A stretch of DNA of 64,000 nucleotides, from the NCBI GenBank assembly GCA_024663395.1, contig JANFAH010000010.1, forward strand, positions 1,116,001-1,180,000, read 5' to 3'. This document shows, piece by piece, positions 32,659-42,954 of the stretch. Made by a program: the position numbers and the translations under genes. This DNA is from Pisolithus tinctorius. Its lineage: Eukaryota > Basidiomycota > Agaricomycetes > Boletales > Pisolithaceae. The number at the start of each line of letters is the position of its first letter. Position 1 is the stretch's first letter. The notes below the pieces were generated by a model. That model was given only the letters and a program-made list of their open reading frames with translations, made no database searches and had not been told where the DNA came from.

Positions 32659-33640
32659 ATGTCTTCAACATATAGACTGTCATTTGGCCTGCCCACTGCC
32701 AATGTTCCACCAGTCAATTACACTTTGCCAACCTCCAGTCTACCCAGTGGCCTGGATGCTACCTCAGTTTGGCCAGTCTCTTCACTCAATGAGCTGCAGA
32801 CTGCTGAGGCAAGTTCATGCACAAGCAATGTACCCACTGGTCACATCAGTAGCCTGGTCACTACCTTGGCTGGCCTCTTCACTCAATGGGCTACAGAATG
32901 CAGAGGTAAGGTCAAGCTCAAGCAACATGCCAACTGCTGGTCAACTCAGTGGCCTGGGCACTGCCTCGACTTGGACTTCCTCCTCCCCCAACAAACTACA
33001 GAGTGACAAGTGCACAATCAACCCTGTCACCAGCTTTGTTGAGAATGTGAAATCCTCAGCAAATAGTTCCTCCTGGGGTTCCTGTGCAACCTATCAAAGC
33101 ATGAGTGCCACACCTCCTTTTGACTGCTGAGAAATGCTCTCACTCATTAACAAAGGAGGACAAGGCCAAGTGAGCAAAGGAACTCCATGATGCACTCAAG
33201 AGTTTCCTCCACTCTCAGAACATGAAGCTTGAAGCCATTGCTGTGGCCAACAATGTTACTTTTGACCACATCAAGGGCCTCATCAACATGAAGACCAACT
33301 ATCACCACAGCCACTGTGCCATGCTACAGAATGCCCTGGTCCACACCAAATCACTTGAAGTCAATACAGGTAAGTATACTTGACTGTACTGTTATATGAG
33401 TGCTAACAAACAAGTCCAGATCACCCTGTTGGAGAGAAGTTACCCATGGCACAACTTCAAGAGTTGGTCAAGGTCAATTTAGAGGCACATCTGCTCTCAC
33501 AAAGTGAAGAAGAACTACTCATCAAGAAACTTCAAGAATATCATGAGCTCAAGATGTGTGGCACCCACATGAACAACACTGCAATGGCATGCAATGTCAA
33601 TTACATGGTAGATAGGATCACCACATTCTCCACACTTGCT
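32659..33640 (+). pseudogene. Coiled-coil orphan-family cargo gene, truncated by a minisatellite
   Basis: A low-complexity S/T/P-rich upstream part (about 32659-33130) leads to an exon reading KEDKAK, one TGA, AKELHDALKSFLHSQNMKLE, then NVTFDHIKGLINMKTNYHHS. A GTAAGT intron (33369 to about 33417) joins EVNT to DHPVGEKLPMAQLQELVKV, then EEELLIKKLQEYHELKMCG and NYMVDRITTF. I recognise this as a multicopy Agaricomycete family (PxGEKxxLxxIQ...EExxLIxxLxxHR). The normal C-terminus is missing: at about 33620 the frame runs into 21-bp tandem repeats. Linked to the RNase H1-like gene in the same element. Confidence 0.6.
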
Positions 33641-33790
33641 TGGAGATTCCCCACACCTACTTGGAGATTCCCCACACTTGCTTGGAGATTCCCCACACCT
33701 GCATGGAGATTCTCCCAACCCACTTGGAGATTCTCCACACTTGCATGGAGGTTCCCCATACCTGTTTGGAGAATCTCCCAACCCATTTGG
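33625..33790. repeat. 21-bp minisatellite
   Basis: About seven copies of TTGGAGATTCCCCACACCT(A/T)C with variants such as TTCTCCCAACC. 21 bp is 7 codons, so open frames on both strands become 7-residue repeats (for example LGDSPHL on + and CGESPSK on -). Confidence 0.88.
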
Positions 33791-33794
33791 TAAA

Positions 33795-34240
33795 AGCCTC
33801 ATTTGGGTCCTTTTTGGTATGGGGAAAGTCCCATGGAGACCCTATTTCAGCTGGAGAAAGCACCATTTGGTGTGGAGAAAGTCCCATGGAGGCCCTATTT
33901 CAGCTGGAGAAAGCACCATCTGGGTCCTTTTTGGTGTGGGGAAAGTCCCATGGAGGCCCTATTTAAGCTGGAGAAAGCACCATTTGGGTCTTTTTTTGCA
34001 TGGAGAAAGGCCCATTAAGGCCCTATTTCAGCTGGAGAAACTCTCATTCTGGTCTATTTTTGCATGGAGAAAGTCCCATGGAGGTCCTATTTCAGCTGGA
34101 GAAACCCCATTTGGGTCCTTTTTGGCATGGAGAATGCCCAATGGAGGTCCTATTTCAGCTGGGGAAACCCTCATTTGGGTCCTGATCAGCATGGAGAAAG
34201 TCCAATGGAGACCCTATTTCAGCTGGAGAAAGGCCCATAT
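33795..34240. repeat. 64-bp minisatellite
   Basis: CCCTATTTCAGCTGGAGAAA recurs at about 33841, 33894, 33958, 34022, 34087, 34149 and 34213 (mostly 62-65 bp apart, one 53). GTCCCATGGAGG and CATTTGGGTCCTTTTTGG lie between. Confidence 0.88.
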
Positions 34241-34867
34241 GGACCCCAGTCACTCTGACAATCCAAGGTGATCAGACTATGAGCCACACTCTGCTCTGGC
34301 ACATGCTTTTGGAAAAAGCTTTTGAAGTGCAAGCAACAGGAATTTTCAGTGCAGTGGGAGATCTGAGTCACCACAGGTGAGGCAGTGCTTAAACCATGCA
34401 AGAAAAGAGCAGATGTGGGTGTATCACACAAGCACAAGGCACCCAGTGGTGCAGAGCTGTCTGCAGACAAGGAGAACAGGTGAGAGGGTCCACCCAGAAA
34501 GAGGTCACATGGATCATGCAAGAGAACACTCCCAAAAAGTGTTGAATTCATTCAAGACATGGATGATGATGATAACAAGGAAGACCTGGATGATAAGCTT
34601 GCATACTCTTGCTAATACATAATGTATTGAGAGTTGTTATACATACAAGAAATTTGTTAAGGGCAATGTGTAATGTGTTGTGTACACTGGACAATAGTGA
34701 GCTCGCTGTAGGCAACAGCAAGCATGGGTGGAGCATCTGCTGTCAGTGCATCACTGTTGACTGCCAATGTCATACATAAATAGATACATTATGATAATTA
34801 TATGATAATTATAAATACTAGCAAGTAATGGTAATGGTACTAATCATTGCTGCTGGGCCACCTGCAT
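34241..34867. other. KDZ interior right of the minisatellites, no gene seen
   Basis: Short open frames on both strands without recognisable motifs, ending in A/T-rich sequence before the right inverted repeat. Confidence 0.4.
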
Positions 34868-35463
34868 GTAAGGTAAAGAAAATGTGATGCTAATAGGTAC
34901 ACAGTTGAGGGAGATATATGCAAAACATGAGCTCATCATGGGTAACAATGAGTGTGAGGGGGCATGAGAGGTGGCAGCTGTCACTGACAACCACTGACAT
35001 CATAGAACTATAAATACAACAACATTACAAATACATCACATGCAGGGTAGCACTCTCTGACATTGCTGTTCAGCAGTAGCCAGTAACAAATAGAATGGTC
35101 ACATGTTCCTGAGTAAGGTAAAGAAAGTCCAAGGCAAATTGGTACACAATTGGGGGAGATATACACAAAATACGAGCTTGTTGTGGGCAACAGTGAGCAT
35201 GGGAGGGCAGCAACTTCTACCAACATTGGCAATGAGCACAAGGAGGCATGGGGGGGGGGGGGGGGTGGCCATTGCCACTGATGTCACATGGCATAAATAG
35301 AGTACTATTTCCTCCAGGCTACTGGAGTACTACACACTAAGTACAATTATTACTGAAGAGATATTGAAGGAGGCAGAAAGTATAGTATTTTCCCTCTATT
35401 AAGAGGGTGTCACACACATTATTATCACCTCTAATAAGATTGGCAGGGTGGGAATCACAGGTG
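34868..35463. repeat. Right terminal inverted repeat of KDZ element
   Basis: Inverted match of 24778-25380, ending GGAATCACAGGTG. It includes a run of about 20 G at 35252-35271, opposite the shorter C run of the left repeat. Confidence 0.85.
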
Positions 35464-35471
35464 GGGAGAGG

Positions 35472-37560
35472 TACTCTGACCAATGAGCCTGATGGCAGGT
35501 TAGGACCTTAGAGGTGGAGAAATACTCCAAGTGTTTATGGTCAGTCACCACATCAGCAGGAGTGGCAGAGCCTTCCAAGTAATGTCACCAGTGGTGGAAG
35601 GCCTTGAAGATTGCCAACAACTCCTTATCATGAGTATCATAGTTGAGCTCTGGAGTAAGTGAGTGTGCAGGAGTAAAAAGCAACAGGGCAGAGTTCACCA
35701 TTGGAGCAGGTAATTGAGAGGATACCTGTGATGGCATAGTCTGATGCATCAGTCTCAACTGTGACAGGGGCATCAGGCACCCAGTGAGTAAGGATTGGAG
35801 CAGAGGTGAAGGCAGTCTTAAGGCAGAGGAAAGCAGAGCAGCACTCTTTGGAGAAGCTCCAGGAAGTGCCCTTCTGAGTGAGGTGGGTGAGTGGAACAAC
35901 TATGTCAGAGTAGTTACTAGTGAACTGACAATAGAAGTTCATGAACCCAAGAAAGGATTGGATGTCTTCAACCTTGTGCAGTTCAGGCCAATCACAAATG
36001 CACTGGACCTTATCAGCAGACATGGTCAGACCAGATGAGGAGATGACATAGCTGAGGTACTTGACAGAGTCTTGGTGGAACTTGCACTTTTCTGGCTTAG
36101 CAAAGAGGTGATGCTGGCAGAGGAAGCAGAGGACCTCCTTTACATGTTGGCAGTGCAACTCCTTGTTGTGGAAGTAGATGAGGATGTCATCAAGGAAAAC
36201 AACAACACAAATATCAAGCATGTCAGCAAAGATGCTGTTAACAAACTGCTGGAAAGCTGCTGGCACATTAGTAAGACTGAAGGGCATAACCAACCATTCA
36301 TAGGATCCATAGTGAGTGCAAATGGTTGTCTTCCATTCATCACCAGCACCAATTTGGACTAAGTGGTAGGCATGGCAGAGGTTGATTTTACTATAGATTT
36401 TAGCACAGCTCAGAGAATTGAGCAAGTCAGAGATGAGAGGAAGCAGGTAGCAGTCTTTCTTGGTGATTTTGTTGAGTCCTTGGTAATCCACACAGAGGTG
36501 GAGTGAGCCATCTTTCTTCTTAATGAAGAAGACAGGAGCACCATGGGCAGAGGTTGACTGATTAATGAAACCATAGTTGAGGTGCTCATCTATGAAGGTG
36601 CAGAGCACCTTGAGCTCAGGCAGAGAGAGGGAGTAGACAGTGCCTAGAGATGGAGAAGCCCCTTCTTTGAGATCTATATATAAATCAAAGCTGCCATGTG
36701 GAGGGAGTTCAGTAGCCTTTGCTTTACTAAAAACATCAGTGAACTGATGGTAGTTGGAGGGTACTGCAGAGAGATCAGGAGGTGCAGAGGGCATCAAAGA
36801 GGCTTGGAGTTTCATATCTTCAGGGCAGAGGTGCAGGCAGAACTGTGTGGAGCCAGGAAGGGTACAGGCATGGACAAAAGCTGCAGCTCTGATGAGAGAG
36901 ATATGTGGAGCAGTGCATGGCAAGTCAGCCATCAGAGTAGGCAGTGGAGCTGATGTCAGAGGAGTGGACAGAGTGGAGGGTGTTGGTACTGAAGTGGAAG
37001 TTGTGACAGAAGGTGATGGAGGTGCCAAGGGTGTCAGCATTCTTTGTATTGATGGTTGGAATGAGATACTGCTCAGTACCCAGTCAATTGACAGATTGTA
37101 GTGGGTGAGCCAGTTGTGTCCCAAGACCAATGAACAGGTGGAATCCAACAGAGTTACATAACAAGAAACAGATGTGACATCATCAGAGGCAAAGCAAACA
37201 GAGAAATCTACTACTTGGGAAATGGCAGTATTACTAGTACCATCAAACAGTTGGAGAGGAATAGGTGGAGAGACATTTTTTGTTGGGATTTTATATTTTA
37301 TAACTAAGGTAGGGTTGACAAAGCAGTGTGAAGAGCCTGAGTCAACCAGAGTGGGGAAAGTATCTATGGAGAAATCAGGAAGAGAAATGATTGGAAGAAG
37401 GGAAATAGGGTCAGAAAGAGCAGATGCATTGAGGTGGACTTCTGCATGGATGGGATCAATGCTTCCTCCAGGATGTACAGGCTCCCTGGAGGAGCAGATT
37501 AATTTTTTGGCTCTGACCTCTCCTCAGGCAGAGCAGTGTGGGGAGCAGATATCTATTACC
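35472..37560 (-). pseudogene. pol: Element B pol, 5' part: protease, RT, RNase H
   Basis: In minus-strand order: aspartic protease TLVDSGSSHCFV near 37340, a LVLGHNWLTHYN segment, and RT with FFIKKKDGSLHLCVDYQGLN. FGL is altered to FSL, and the catalytic box reads FLDDILIY (near 36190). RNase H has VETDASDYA (near 35745) and ends [11 protein letters not shown] close to the KDZ insertion at 35471. It opens as one long frame (37148-35637), so RT is better preserved than integrase. I find no CG dinucleotide between 35401 and 37320. Confidence 0.88.
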
Positions 37561-38389
37561 TAGTATGGGGATGTGGGCTCCAGCCTAGGGATAGGCAATC
37601 TAAAGGGGTGAGTTCAACCCAAGGGGAGTCAATCTAGCTGTAGGAAGGGGTAGGGAGTGGATGCAACTGAGTTGCACAGGTTACTCAACCTGTAAACAAA
37701 AAGTGCAATGGATTAAAGAGTGCACAGGCCTCAGCCTGCCTAGAAATCTGTCAGAACTATGCCTGTGACTCAGCACTAGGCAGGGGAAAGTGAAGGGATT
37801 GTGTCAACATTGTTATTCTGCTCACTCTCTCTGTCTCTATCCTGGGGGCTTCAAAGTTGTTATTTTTCCTGTCAAAGAGGACAGGTATATGTGTAGCTAC
37901 ATGGGGAGTATGTAACTGTGAACTAAGCAATGTCAAAAGTCAAAAGAGCAACAGGAAAGAATGGAAATTAGCTGAGGTCAATGTAATGATGGCCATGAGG
38001 CCCATATAGCATTGGCAATCAAAAGAGCAAGTAAAATAAAGAAAGTGCAAGGAAGTGCAAGTGTCCCAAGGGGAAGTGAACAATAAGACAGTGAGAGTGA
38101 CAGAAATGTGCTTACATAACTGATAGTGCGGACCTGAAGAGCACAAGTGAGTGAGTGCAGGTGCCCCAAAAGTGGTTGCAAGTGTTGGAACATTGTTGCA
38201 TTGGCCAAGGGGAGTGTCTAGAGGTCATGCAACAATGGGGGAAGTGGTGTGGCTGAACAGGGCAGAGTACTAGGTGACCTGGAGCCCAGAGTGTGTCAAA
38301 GACACTCAAGAGGGGTTGTGTTTGCATCACTTCTGTTGCAAACCCTGTAGCTGCTTAGTAGACCTCCAATTGACACTATACATACACTC
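37561..38389. other. Unassigned 0.8-kb stretch between gag and protease of element B
   Basis: In element C the gag stop and protease start are about 0.1 kb apart; here they are 0.8 kb apart. Minus-strand frames here carry no retroelement motif. An additional insertion is likely, but I could not find its borders or a target duplication. Confidence 0.4.
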
Positions 38390-39658
38390 CTAGTGCAGGG
38401 AGATCCCTCTCCCCACAGTAGTCAGAGTGGTGGCCTTGGCAGCATGGGAAGTTGACTTTGGGCAATCCTTGGCAGAGTGGCCAGGTTCACCACAGAAGAG
38501 GCACAGCCCACCAGTAAGGTGGCAGAGCTGCTCAGCTGCTGTGAGCTTTCCATCTTTTCTGAGGAGATGGTTGATGTTGGACTTTGGCACTTTGGCCTTT
38601 TTAGAGTCAGACTTAGGGGTGGAGGATGATGCAGAGGGTTTCAGCTTGGAGTTGGAGGTGTGGAGCAGAGTTCTTTCAGCAGGAGGAGGCTTGGCAGAGT
38701 GGGAGACTTCAGACTTGCACTCCCAGTAGCATGCATCTACTGTCTGGGCCAACTTGCAGAGTGCATGAAGAGTGGCAGGCTTGCCAACACAGGACACTTC
38801 ATCCTGGATGCAGTCAGGGAGACCCAAGTAGAAGTGGTGGTGGAGTGCACCTTCACCATAGTCTTTTACCTGAGAAGCCCAGCAGTTGAACTCCACTAAG
38901 TACTTTACAATACATGAAGAGTCCTTCATGGTAAGGTTTTCCAGATGCTGGACAGCATTGGCAGCAGCATCATGAGGGCTGAGGTTGGTAGTGAGCTCAC
39001 AGAGGAACTTGCAGTGGTCATCCATCCACAGCAGATGATTAAGGTAATCATCCAGATTGAGGAGGTCTGGTTTGAACCAGGCCAATGCCATGCCCTTAAG
39101 GTAGGACTGTGCATATGTGACCTTGGCTCAGTTGGAGTGGAATGCCTGAGGGTGGTCCTGGAAATTGAGCTTGCACTGCACCAAGAATTCATAGTGTTTT
39201 TTTGGGTCAGACCCATCAAAGGTATCTGGCTTGTGGACTTTGGTTCACAGAGCAGAGTCTCTGGAGCACTGGTTGGAGTGGGCTAGGGCATGGATGGCCT
39301 GGGTCAGAGCAAGGACCAGGTCATCAAGGGGATCCATGAGGTTGTTGGGATCATCCTCATCATCAGGCCCATCACCAGGATGGTAGTCAGGATCATCAGG
39401 ATCATTGTCAGGGTTGCCTGGTCCATCTCTGCCAGGGTGAATGATGACAGGAGGTGGCAGAGAGCAGAGGGTGGACTGCTGATGGATGGAGGGTGCAGCA
39501 TGTGAGGCACTGTCTGGAGCAAGGTCTGAGTTGGAGCACCCCCTGAAGGAGAAGCTCCAGAAGGGCTCAACAACCAAAGGGAGATGTTGGGGGTTTGCCA
39601 AGGCTGTAGCAAGGGCCTCAGTAGCATCCCATTGTTGGAGACATGTCATGGGAGGCAT
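38390..39658 (-). pseudogene. gag: Gag of element B
   Basis: It starts MPPMTCLQQWDATEALATAL with an acidic Asp/Pro stretch. TGA near 39245 stands where element C has Arg (SSSRTKLHEPDTFDG). The capsid region follows (GMALAWFKPDLLN..., HHHFYLGLPDCIQDEV), then a Ser/Lys-rich linker and one zinc knuckle CLFCGEPGHSAKDC (CX2CX4HX4C, near 38480). Closely related in layout to gag of elements C and D. Confidence 0.85.
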
Positions 39659-39700
39659 AGCAGATGTGGTAGGGGAAGTGAGAGAGCTTGTACAAGTGAG

Positions 39701-40064
39701 AGTACAAATATACTGTCAAGATCACACAACACTGCTGACATCCTCTTAGGGCAGAGTAGGAGTGGGATGGGCTGCACAGTACAGTGGTCAAAGTCCAAAG
39801 CAAATCTGACCACTGGGTGGTGAGATATGCAACAAACAGTGAGTGGAGGGGTATGGAGGAAAGCTTTGGAGGCAGAGGTCAGAGTCAGATGTCAGACATC
39901 AGAGGTCAGATGAGAGGGCATTGGGTTCAGCTAGTGTGCTGCCCCCTTGTGTGAGCTCAGCCCTCATATTTCAGAGGTAGGGCAGACTCAGAGGGAGTGG
40001 AGACAAAACTCCAGAGGGAACTCAGAGGGAGTCAGAAGTGGGGACTTTATTTGATATTTGTACT
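39701..40064 (-). promoter_or_regulatory. Self-priming pair of element B
   Basis: On the + strand AGTACAAATAT (39701-39711) is the exact complement of ATATTTGTACT (40054-40064). In transcript sense the first is the primer site two bases inside the LTR end. The second lies about 30 nt after the TATATAAGG box (about 40090), where transcription should start. This is the same 11-nt geometry as element A. Confidence 0.7.
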
Positions 40065-40574
40065 GACTACATCAGAGTACTATGTGGCCTTATATATGAT
40101 GTAGGTCAAGGGCAGTGCAGCATAGAATGCAAACCAATAAGTGTGTAACAGGTCAGCAGTCCCTCCAACACAAGAGATAGAGGATAGGGATGATGGGGAC
40201 CTTAACTGAGACAAGGATACTACTACAACAAGGGAGAGAGGGTAAATACTGAAGGAGCAGAAGAATGGAGAAAAACCAACACAAGGGCAGAACCCTATCT
40301 GGAATGCAGGGCCACAAGTCTGACAGCCCACTGAGCTGACCAAGGCCTTGGAGGAGGCACAGATGAAGGTCTGGCCTCCACATGACCAGCCTGAGGGCAG
40401 AGTTGAGTGGAGTTGGTTGGAACATGGACAGGGGACCTTGGAGAGGTGTGGAGACATGTTGGGAGGGTCGGAGGAGTGCAGGAATGTGTTGGAAGAGGGT
40501 GGAGAAAGGTTCCCAGGGTGCAGAAGAGGGTGGAGTAGATGTTAGGGGTTTATGTCGGTGTCATGGTCGTGACA
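39714..40574 (-). repeat. 5' LTR of element B
   Basis: 861 bp, TGTCAAGATCACACAAC...GTCGTGACA. It is 79 bp longer than its partner through small internal duplications such as CAGACATCAGAGGT and ACTCAGAGGGA. Differences between the two LTRs are largely C/T and G/A. Confidence 0.88.
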
Positions 40575-40760
40575 TAACATATAGATGGGCCCATCAGTAA
40601 TATTGTTTATTAGTGTCACAACATAAGGACAGGCCCTTCAGTAGTATTATTTATATTGTTGTGATGTATGGGTGGGCTCATCAGTAATCTCATTTATAGC
40701 ATCACAACATATGGACAGGCCCTTCAATAGTATCATTTATATTGTCACAAGATATGGATG
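40575..40760. repeat. 43-bp minisatellite array, segment 5
   Basis: Cores at 40587, 40630, 40673 and 40717 (period 43 bp) continue the unit broken at 22252. Confidence 0.88.
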
Positions 40761-41814
40761 GTGTGGGACATGACTTCTGGGAAGTGTGTGGCTGGGGGAA
40801 AGCTGAAGGGAGAATCTCCTAGGATTGGCCCAAGGGGTGCTGAGCAGAAGCAGAAGTTGAGGATAACACTAGAAGGGATAGGGTATATGTGTGAGGGATG
40901 TGGAATTTGATTCTGGAGGGTTGTGGACATGTGAGGAACAATGAGTTTGGTATATGGAATTCTGAGAGGCAGTTATGTGATAAGAAGAGTGTATCTGAGG
41001 TGAGGGAGACACAAGATAAGGCACAATGGGCTAGAGGATGCAGGAGGCATGGAGAACCCTGAAGACACTGTAGATGCTGTAGACTCAATAGACACTTTTA
41101 GACTCTGGGGACTCTTGAACTTGTGGAACACACACAGATAGTGGATATGCTGTATTCTTTCCAAAAGGTGCATTGCAACACTTTTGTCCCTGACTGGTGA
41201 AATAGTGAAAAGTGACCTTTGATGGTATTGATGGTGTGAGGGATGGGAAAATGTGATTACATAATAAACCACATGATCTTCCTGATGATTTGTCATCATG
41301 TAAACAATGACAAACATTGGATTTGTACCATTAAACCTTCCTCTTTTACCACAACTCATGAAATCATCTCTCTGGTTCACATGGTCATGTTCTCAGGGAG
41401 ATCTTATCACCTACTGGTGGCCACTACAGTACCATCAGTATGATATGCTCTCATAACCATCAGTCCCTCAAAAAACCTGCTGTCAGTCATTCCCTGCAGT
41501 GTTTCCCCACCCATGCCTGATGTGTTCTGGGACCAATCAGTAGTTGGAAGGCTGAGAATGACATGAAGGTCCATCTGGTACTTCAGAACATGATGGATAA
41601 ACCAACCCCCTCTCAACAAATGCATTTCTGCCCCTGGAATACTGGTATGAAATTTGGGGTGAGACAAAATACTCTTTACCCTTGGGTGTCATCACTAGGA
41701 TATGCTACTGAGCTACCATGGAGCAGAATCCTGTGCTTCCATCTGGCCCTGAATATTGCCTTTGGTCACATGTGACCAAACAACCCTTCCCCAGCCATCC
41801 ATAGTTTGGATTTA
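40761..41814. other. About 1 kb without recognised gene
   Basis: The array ends abruptly at about 40760 (GATATGGATG then GTGTGGGACATGAC). Short frames on both strands carry no motif. It may be another decayed insertion. Confidence 0.35.
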
Positions 41815-42102
41815 ATCTCTGGTCCAGTCTCAAACCTGGACATCACAAACTTGACAGTATTTCAGACTGGCTACTTGTGTGGGTCTAACATATTATGGAA
41901 ACAAAGACTCATTTCCAACCTCCCCATGGCTGTGCTACCACCAACCCTGAATCTGCCTCAGCCAGTGGTACCCACCACAAGACAGCACTAGCTGCCTTAG
42001 GCACCACTAGATGCTCTCCTGATCCTGTGGGTCCTTTCAGGGGCTTTTCAGCCTGAACCTCCAATACTCCTACCCAATGTCACCCCACCACCCCCATCCC
42101 TG

Positions 42103-42825
42103 ATGATGACCCTGGGGATGAAGGGCCAGACAATGATGATACAAACCACCTTTGGCCCCCATGACCCAGTAGCTGATGCTGAGAGCCAACTTGACCATTT
42201 ACACATGAAGGATAATCAGTGCATCAATAAGTATGTAGTTGATTTCAACTGGCTTGCTTCACAAGTCTGGGGCTATGGAGATAGTGCACTGTGCCATCAC
42301 TTCTACTCCAGGCTCCCAGACTGGATCAAAGATGAAGTCTGTCAGGTTGGAAAGCCCCAGACTCTACATGAGCTTCCCCACCTTGCCCAGGAAATAGATG
42401 TGCACCATTGGGAGCACAAAGAAGAAATTCAACAGGCAAATAAGCATCAGGGCTTGTCCTCCTCCAACAACAATAAGTCTGGCAGCTCCAGTCACAACAA
42501 TCAGCCCAAGACTGGTCAAGGGAAACCCAAGACCAGCAGCAACAACACTGGCTCTACCCAGTCCAAAGTGGCTTCATCGAAGCCAGGCAGCAATAACAGC
42601 AACTTGTCCAAGCCTGAGCTTAGTAAACTCAGCAAAGACAGGAAGCTCACCCCAGAAGAATGCAAGCATTGCATTGAGGGCAACCTCTGCATGTTCTGTG
42701 GAGGCCCTGGTCACTTCACTGAGAAGTGTCCCAAGAAGACCAGAAAGGCCAAGGTGCTGTGGCTACCACTGAGACCACACCAGCCTCAGGCTCAGGTTCT
42801 ACCCCCAAGACAAAAAAATAGGTAG
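42103..42825 (+). pseudogene. gag: Gag fragment of element D
   Basis: After a short unrelated start it enters the gag middle region (HDPVADAESQLDHLHMKDNQ, CHHFYSRLPDWIKDEVCQVG). An Asn/Ser/Lys-rich linker and zinc knuckle CMFCGGPGHFTEKC follow. It is nearly colinear with element C gag (for example WEHKEEIQQANKHQG beside WEHKEEVQWASKHQG). An internal deletion near 42100-42165 removed the acidic and capsid N-terminal portion. Confidence 0.82.
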
Positions 42826-42954
42826 CAGCTCCCAGGACTCTGCACAAACCTGGAGCTGCATTGACTCCAGTTGTGCAACCTTGGAGGCTCAACTCAATGC
42901 ATCCACTCTTTCCAGCCTGAATTCATTAAATCCATACATCACTATAGAAAATCA

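Larger units (their letters stand above)
24778..35463. mobile_element. KDZ-superfamily DNA transposon, 10.69 kb with cargo
   Basis: Ends CACCTGTGATTCCCACCCTG are inverted, with about 600-bp terminal inverted repeats (24778-25380 and 34868-35463). An exact 8-bp duplication (GGGAGAGG) flanks it, and it sits inside gypsy B pol. It encodes a KDZ transposase on the minus strand and, on the plus strand, an RNase H1 N-terminal-like protein and a coiled-coil orphan protein. KDZ elements are known in basidiomycetes, sometimes linked to TET/JBP genes; I saw no TET/JBP domain here. All coding parts carry stops or substitutions. Confidence 0.85.
22253..40574 (-). mobile_element. Ty3/gypsy chromovirus (element B), split by the KDZ transposon
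   Basis: The LTRs at 22253-23034 and 39714-40574 start TGTCAAGAT and end TGACA on the + strand. The 5-bp TAACA flanks both sides (22248-22252, 40575-40579). Coding is on the minus strand: gag 38390-39658, protease-RT-RNase H 35472-37560, integrase-chromodomain 23079-24769. Removing the KDZ element leaves about 7.6 kb. An extra stretch of about 0.8 kb between gag and protease (37561-38389) has no counterpart in element C. CpG is nearly absent and many stops occur, so this copy is dead. Confidence 0.9.

Noticed and set aside
33636..34271. A 211-codon open frame as a repeat protein gene
   Set aside because: It is produced by 21-bp and 64-bp tandem repeats; other frames on both strands are open as well, and the 64-bp unit does not preserve a peptide repeat.
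35252..35271. G-run in the right KDZ repeat as a biological G-quadruplex site
   Set aside because: It is a homopolymer facing a shorter C-run in the left repeat; length is probably slippage or a sequencing artefact.
24778..35463. A TET/JBP dioxygenase as KDZ cargo
   Set aside because: Known from some fungal KDZ elements, so I looked for an HxD...H dioxygenase core on both strands and saw none.
37174..37563. Plus-strand open frame of 129 codons
   Set aside because: It is the antisense shadow of the element B protease region, whose DSG site is on the minus strand.
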